From a virus: a stretch of 25,190 nt of DNA. The stretch lies in IMG/VR virus record IMGVR_UViG_3300030118_000643, positions 11,545 to 36,734 of that record; one strand, written 5' to 3'. Below the pieces are notes generated by a model. That model had not been told where the DNA came from, did no database searches, and worked only from the letters and a program-made list of their open reading frames with translations. Positions 23,355 to 25,190 of the stretch are shown here, piece after piece. The stretch's first letter is position 1, and each line of letters opens with the position of its first letter. The translations under genes were made by a program, and so were the position numbers.

Positions 23355-23383
23355 GTTATATCAGACAACTTTAAAAATGTCAA
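23355..23383 (-). promoter_or_regulatory. Strong sigma70-type promoter before the lysozyme gene
   Basis: TTGACA (23383-23378), 17 bases, TATAAC (23360-23355) on the minus strand, with a TG one base before the -10 (extended -10). RNA would start near 23348, giving a leader of about 70 bases. It lies in the only real intergenic gap of the right part (118 bases) and would drive the lysozyme and the packaging genes after it. Confidence 0.7.
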
Positions 23384-23394
23384 TGTTTTCAAAC

Positions 23395-24021
23395 TCATTT
23401 CTTTTTCTTCGCTGTTCCACCTTTAGCTACCATTGTTCGTACTCTTGTTCGTAATCTGTTTGGTATTCTTCTTCTTGTGTTAGGATTTCTTACTGCTTGT
23501 TGAACAGGTGCTGCAGTTTGTCTTCTGTTACCCATACGTGCTGATTCTAAAATCGTCTTACGTGGTCTACTAGACCTGTCTATAAAATTTTGAGTTCTTC
23601 TTAATTGACTTATTAGTTGCTTTCTTCTAAACTCTTTCATTTTTTGAGGATTTCTGCGAATATTAGGTGGAGGATCGCCTATTGGAAATCGTGGGATACT
23701 AAGACCCCTCCCCCTAGCAGTTTCTCGTAATTGTTTTAAACTTTTATTTATTTGAGTAATCGTGGCATTATTTATAGGTACTTGAGGTGATCTTCTAATT
23801 ATAGGCATGGGATAAGGTTGTGGTCTGAAGTCAGGTGGTATTCTAGGTGGTCTGCGTCTTCCTCTTAATAATAAATCCTGCATACCTTTTGGTAATCTTC
23901 CAAAGTATCCTAAATTTTTTAAATTTACAGGATTTCTTCTTATGGGTCTTCTAGGTCCTCTTCTTTTAGGAATGTGTATAAATCCTCTATGTGCTTTTAC
24001 TTTAGACTTTTTTTCTGCCAT
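23395..24021 (-). CDS. Arg/Pro-rich basic protein, unknown function
   Basis: A 208-residue protein with about 40 Arg and 18 Lys against only about 8 acidic residues, and many Pro. Typical stretches are HIPKRRGPRRPIRRNP, RGRRRPPRIPPDFRPQPYP and NPNTRRRIPNRLRTRVRT, with a basic tail AKKKK. It is probably mostly disordered, with one helical region in the middle (ITQINKSLKQLRETARG). No signal peptide or membrane segment. GAGGT precedes the ATG. It lies between the holin-like gene and the lysozyme promoter. Such charge suggests binding of DNA, RNA or another polyanion, for instance as a packaged DNA-binding protein. I do not recognise the family, and the role is inference. Confidence 0.65.
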   Translation of the reverse strand: MAEKKSKVKAHRGFIHIPKRRGPRRPIRRNPVNLKNLGYFGRLPKGMQDLLLRGRRRPPRIPPDFRPQPYPMPIIRRSPQVPINNATITQINKSLKQLRETARGRGLSIPRFPIGDPPPNIRRNPQKMKEFRRKQLISQLRRTQNFIDRSSRPRKTILESARMGNRRQTAAPVQQAVRNPNTRRRIPNRLRTRVRTMVAKGGTAKKKK

Positions 24022-24029
24022 GATAACCT

Positions 24030-24422
24030 CTATTTTTTCTTTAGCATTTTTGCTGCTTGACCTACACCTTTAATACCAAAAGATGCAGATATTGCTATGT
24101 ACAGTAAATATTGATACCAATCAGGTAACGTTGCTAATACTTCAAATCCACTTTGTACATACTCTCTCATTCCCGGAATGAAGACTAATATCGCAGGAGC
24201 TAATAATACAACTAAAGCAAATTCATCTTTCCATGAATCATTTGTGGCATCAGCCATTTTGCCTTCCCATTCTATTTGTCCTGTAGCTACTTTCTCTGCT
24301 ACAGTGGCTCTTGCTTTTGCTTCTGCTACTTTTGCCTTACCTTCTGCTTTTGTTTTTTCTAGTTTGTTTTGAAACCATGTTCCTGCGAGATTTGCTATTG
24401 GTCCTATTAGTGCTTGTATCAT
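24030..24422 (-). CDS. Holin-like membrane protein (3TM type)
   Basis: A 130-residue protein: a hydrophobic N-terminus (MIQALIGPIANLAGTWF), a Lys/Ala-rich helix (20-50, KTKAEGKAKVAEAKARATVA), then NDSWKDEFALVVLLAPAILV (61-80, first strong membrane segment) and YQYLLYIAISASFGIKGVG (103-121, second), with a basic end KMLKKK. The 'SWKDEFal...lAP..l.FIP......F..L..lPdWYq.ll..aI.AsFGIKG' pattern is that of the 3TM holin family, described for gene transfer agents and many marine phages. It would open the inner membrane for the lysozyme coded at 22818-23276. The role is by family recall, with no other clear holin in the window. Confidence 0.7.
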   Translation of the reverse strand: MIQALIGPIANLAGTWFQNKLEKTKAEGKAKVAEAKARATVAEKVATGQIEWEGKMADATNDSWKDEFALVVLLAPAILVFIPGMREYVQSGFEVLATLPDWYQYLLYIAISASFGIKGVGQAAKMLKKK

Positions 24423-24469
24423 TGTTTATTTTTTCCTGTAACCTTTGTGCTCTTTCTAATTCTTTAGCT

Positions 24470-24730
24470 TTAACTGAATTTACGAAATCTTGATGTTTTC
24501 TTTGCAATCTTTTTGGGTTGTTTAGATACCTGTCTACCTGCTCTCTTCGCTTTTCGTTTAGCAGCAGTAGAGGCGGCATATTCACTGGGAGAAAGAGCCT
24601 TAATCGCTGCCGAAGGTAAATAACGTTCACCAGTTGCCTTACTCCCTTGTGTACTAGGTTTACCTGATTTGGTTCTCCATTTTTGTTTTGTCCAAGCAAC
24701 TAAAGACCTCTGAGATTTTTTAAGTGCCAT
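24470..24730 (-). CDS. DUF5872 protein
   Basis: An 86-residue very basic protein: MALKKSQRSLVAWTKQKWRT, SGKPSTQGSKATGERYLPSA, then ALSPSEYAASTAAKRKAKRA and QPKKIAKKTSRFRK. This is a near-diagnostic match, from memory, to DUF5872, a small domain found widely in marine phages and cyanophages, with invariant 'W....W.t.SGKPS......GERYLP..A...LS..EYaa....K..a...G.Q...QP..iA.kt...R'. Its function is unknown; it is often placed among late or lysis genes. AAGGATATAAC precedes the ATG. It shares no overlap with the next gene; 47 bases separate it from the holin-like gene. Confidence 0.85.
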   Translation of the reverse strand: MALKKSQRSLVAWTKQKWRTKSGKPSTQGSKATGERYLPSAAIKALSPSEYAASTAAKRKAKRAGRQVSKQPKKIAKKTSRFRKFS

Positions 24731-24739
24731 GTTATATCC

Positions 24740-24835
24740 TTACATACATAAATCTTCATACTTAGTTGTATGAAGTCTATGTTGTGATAAGTCTCCTTGA
24801 CTTTTTTTAAATATGTTTAATATCCACTGTATCAT
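24740..24835 (-). CDS. 31-residue small ORF, coupled by ATGA
   Basis: An ATG that overlaps the TGA of the tail-anchored gene (ATGA) opens a 31-residue frame: MIQWILNIFKKSQGDLSQHR, then LHTTKYEDLCM. It fills the space before the DUF5872 gene exactly, ending nine bases before that ATG. The first eight residues are hydrophobic and amphipathic. The placement and coupling suggest that it is translated; there is no known family. Confidence 0.4.
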   Translation of the reverse strand: MIQWILNIFKKSQGDLSQHRLHTTKYEDLCM

Positions 24836-25190
24836 AATTTACCTGTCCATTTACCTACAAAGAAAAGTATCATACCACCTAATGCTAATAAAGCTATCAA
24901 AGCTATACTATAACCTATATATTCAAGTATCTCTTCTCTTCTTTTCTGTGCTAGTCTTTCTTGTTCTCTTCTAGCTTTTCTAGCTTGAGCCTGAAACTTT
25001 TGCCAATCTGACCACAATCCCGGTCTACCTATATAAATCATTATCTGCTTGAGTTCTTCTTCTTTTTGTCTTAGCTCCTCTAAAGCCATGAACTCTTCTA
25101 GATCACCACCTGCAATTCCTTTAGCTTTTTGTTTACTAACTTCTTTTTCTATTTTCTCTTTTGCAAAAACAAAATCAGAAATTTGTTTAC
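24832..25190 (-). CDS. Tail-anchored coiled-coil protein (5' end beyond the window)
   Basis: The frame is open to the right edge: 33 residues precede the first in-window ATG at 25089, so at least 118 residues belong to this protein. The visible part starts KQISDFVFAKEKIEKEVSKQ, then AKGIAGGDLEEFMALEELRQ. Then come coiled-coil residues, RPGLWSDWQKFQAQARKARR, and a C-terminal membrane segment (EYIGYSIALIALLALGGMIL, FFVGKW). I recall proteins with 'iaGGDLE' and 'iGRPGLW.d...f...ar..r' plus a C-terminal membrane anchor in pelagiphage-like contigs, without known function. The anchor and the lysis genes after it suggest a membrane role late in infection. Confidence 0.75.
   Translation of the reverse strand, partial: KQISDFVFAKEKIEKEVSKQKAKGIAGGDLEEFMALEELRQKEEELKQIMIYIGRPGLWSDWQKFQAQARKARREQERLAQKRREEILEYIGYSIALIALLALGGMILFFVGKWTGKL

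Noticed and set aside
24337-24699. 120-residue minus-strand ORF across the DUF5872 and holin-like genes
   Set aside because: It overlaps two well-supported genes in another frame; its basic composition only reflects the Lys/Arg-rich neighbours.

Overview
The window is a continuous block of the late (virion and lysis) half of a double-stranded DNA tailed phage. The DNA is AT-rich. Every supported gene lies on the minus strand, so transcription runs from base 25190 toward base 1. Genes are packed tightly, with ATGA, TAATG and TAGTG stop/start overlaps. The best-supported morphology is a short-tailed (podovirus-like) phage: there is a portal, a scaffold, a coat protein, an adaptor-like protein and a nozzle/stabilisation-like beta-rich protein, and no tail tube, sheath or tape measure. 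Many proteins match, from memory, families typical of uncultured marine phages of SAR11/SAR116-type alphaproteobacteria. Examples are the 13-residue 'ELNILDGVT' fibre repeats, the 'YIGTSPSNGVRR' fibre head, the 'QLEVGSVATPFEHR' fibre module, DUF5872, and the 'AQLSEGEFVFPADVVRY' motif. The host assignment is inference only. No integrase, tRNA, CRISPR or insertion sequence was seen.

In transcription order: (1) 25190-22818 is an accessory and lysis region, with a tail-anchored protein cut by the window edge, a 31-residue ORF, a DUF5872 protein, a holin-like membrane protein, an Arg/Pro-rich basic protein, and, behind its own strong promoter, a T4-type lysozyme. (2) 22837-20633 is packaging: small terminase, a helix-turn-helix-type protein, large terminase. 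(3) 20631-12720 is the head: portal, a small overlapping protein, a 596-residue protein with a zincin (HELQH) domain, a 577-residue virion-type protein, scaffold, then a promoter with a structured leader driving the major coat gene. (4) 12708-9644 holds a head decoration-like protein, a terminator-like hairpin, the adaptor and the nozzle. (5) 9643-1 is a large host-recognition region: a repeat-bearing fibre, small beta proteins, an SPSN-headed fibre, a LamG/SPRY adhesin, a fibre-assembly-like protein, a second receptor-binding fibre, and the start of another large virion protein that leaves the window.

The most notable points are these. The coat gene is broken: its two halves lie in different frames and a few tens of residues of the expected spine helix seem to be missing at the joint. 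A metallopeptidase-bearing polyvalent-type protein occupies the place where a head-maturation protease is often found. Three TTGACA-type promoters (one a perfect 12/12 consensus) divide an otherwise single-strand operon. A beta-domain is inserted in the adaptor. The fibre region is unusually rich and modular.
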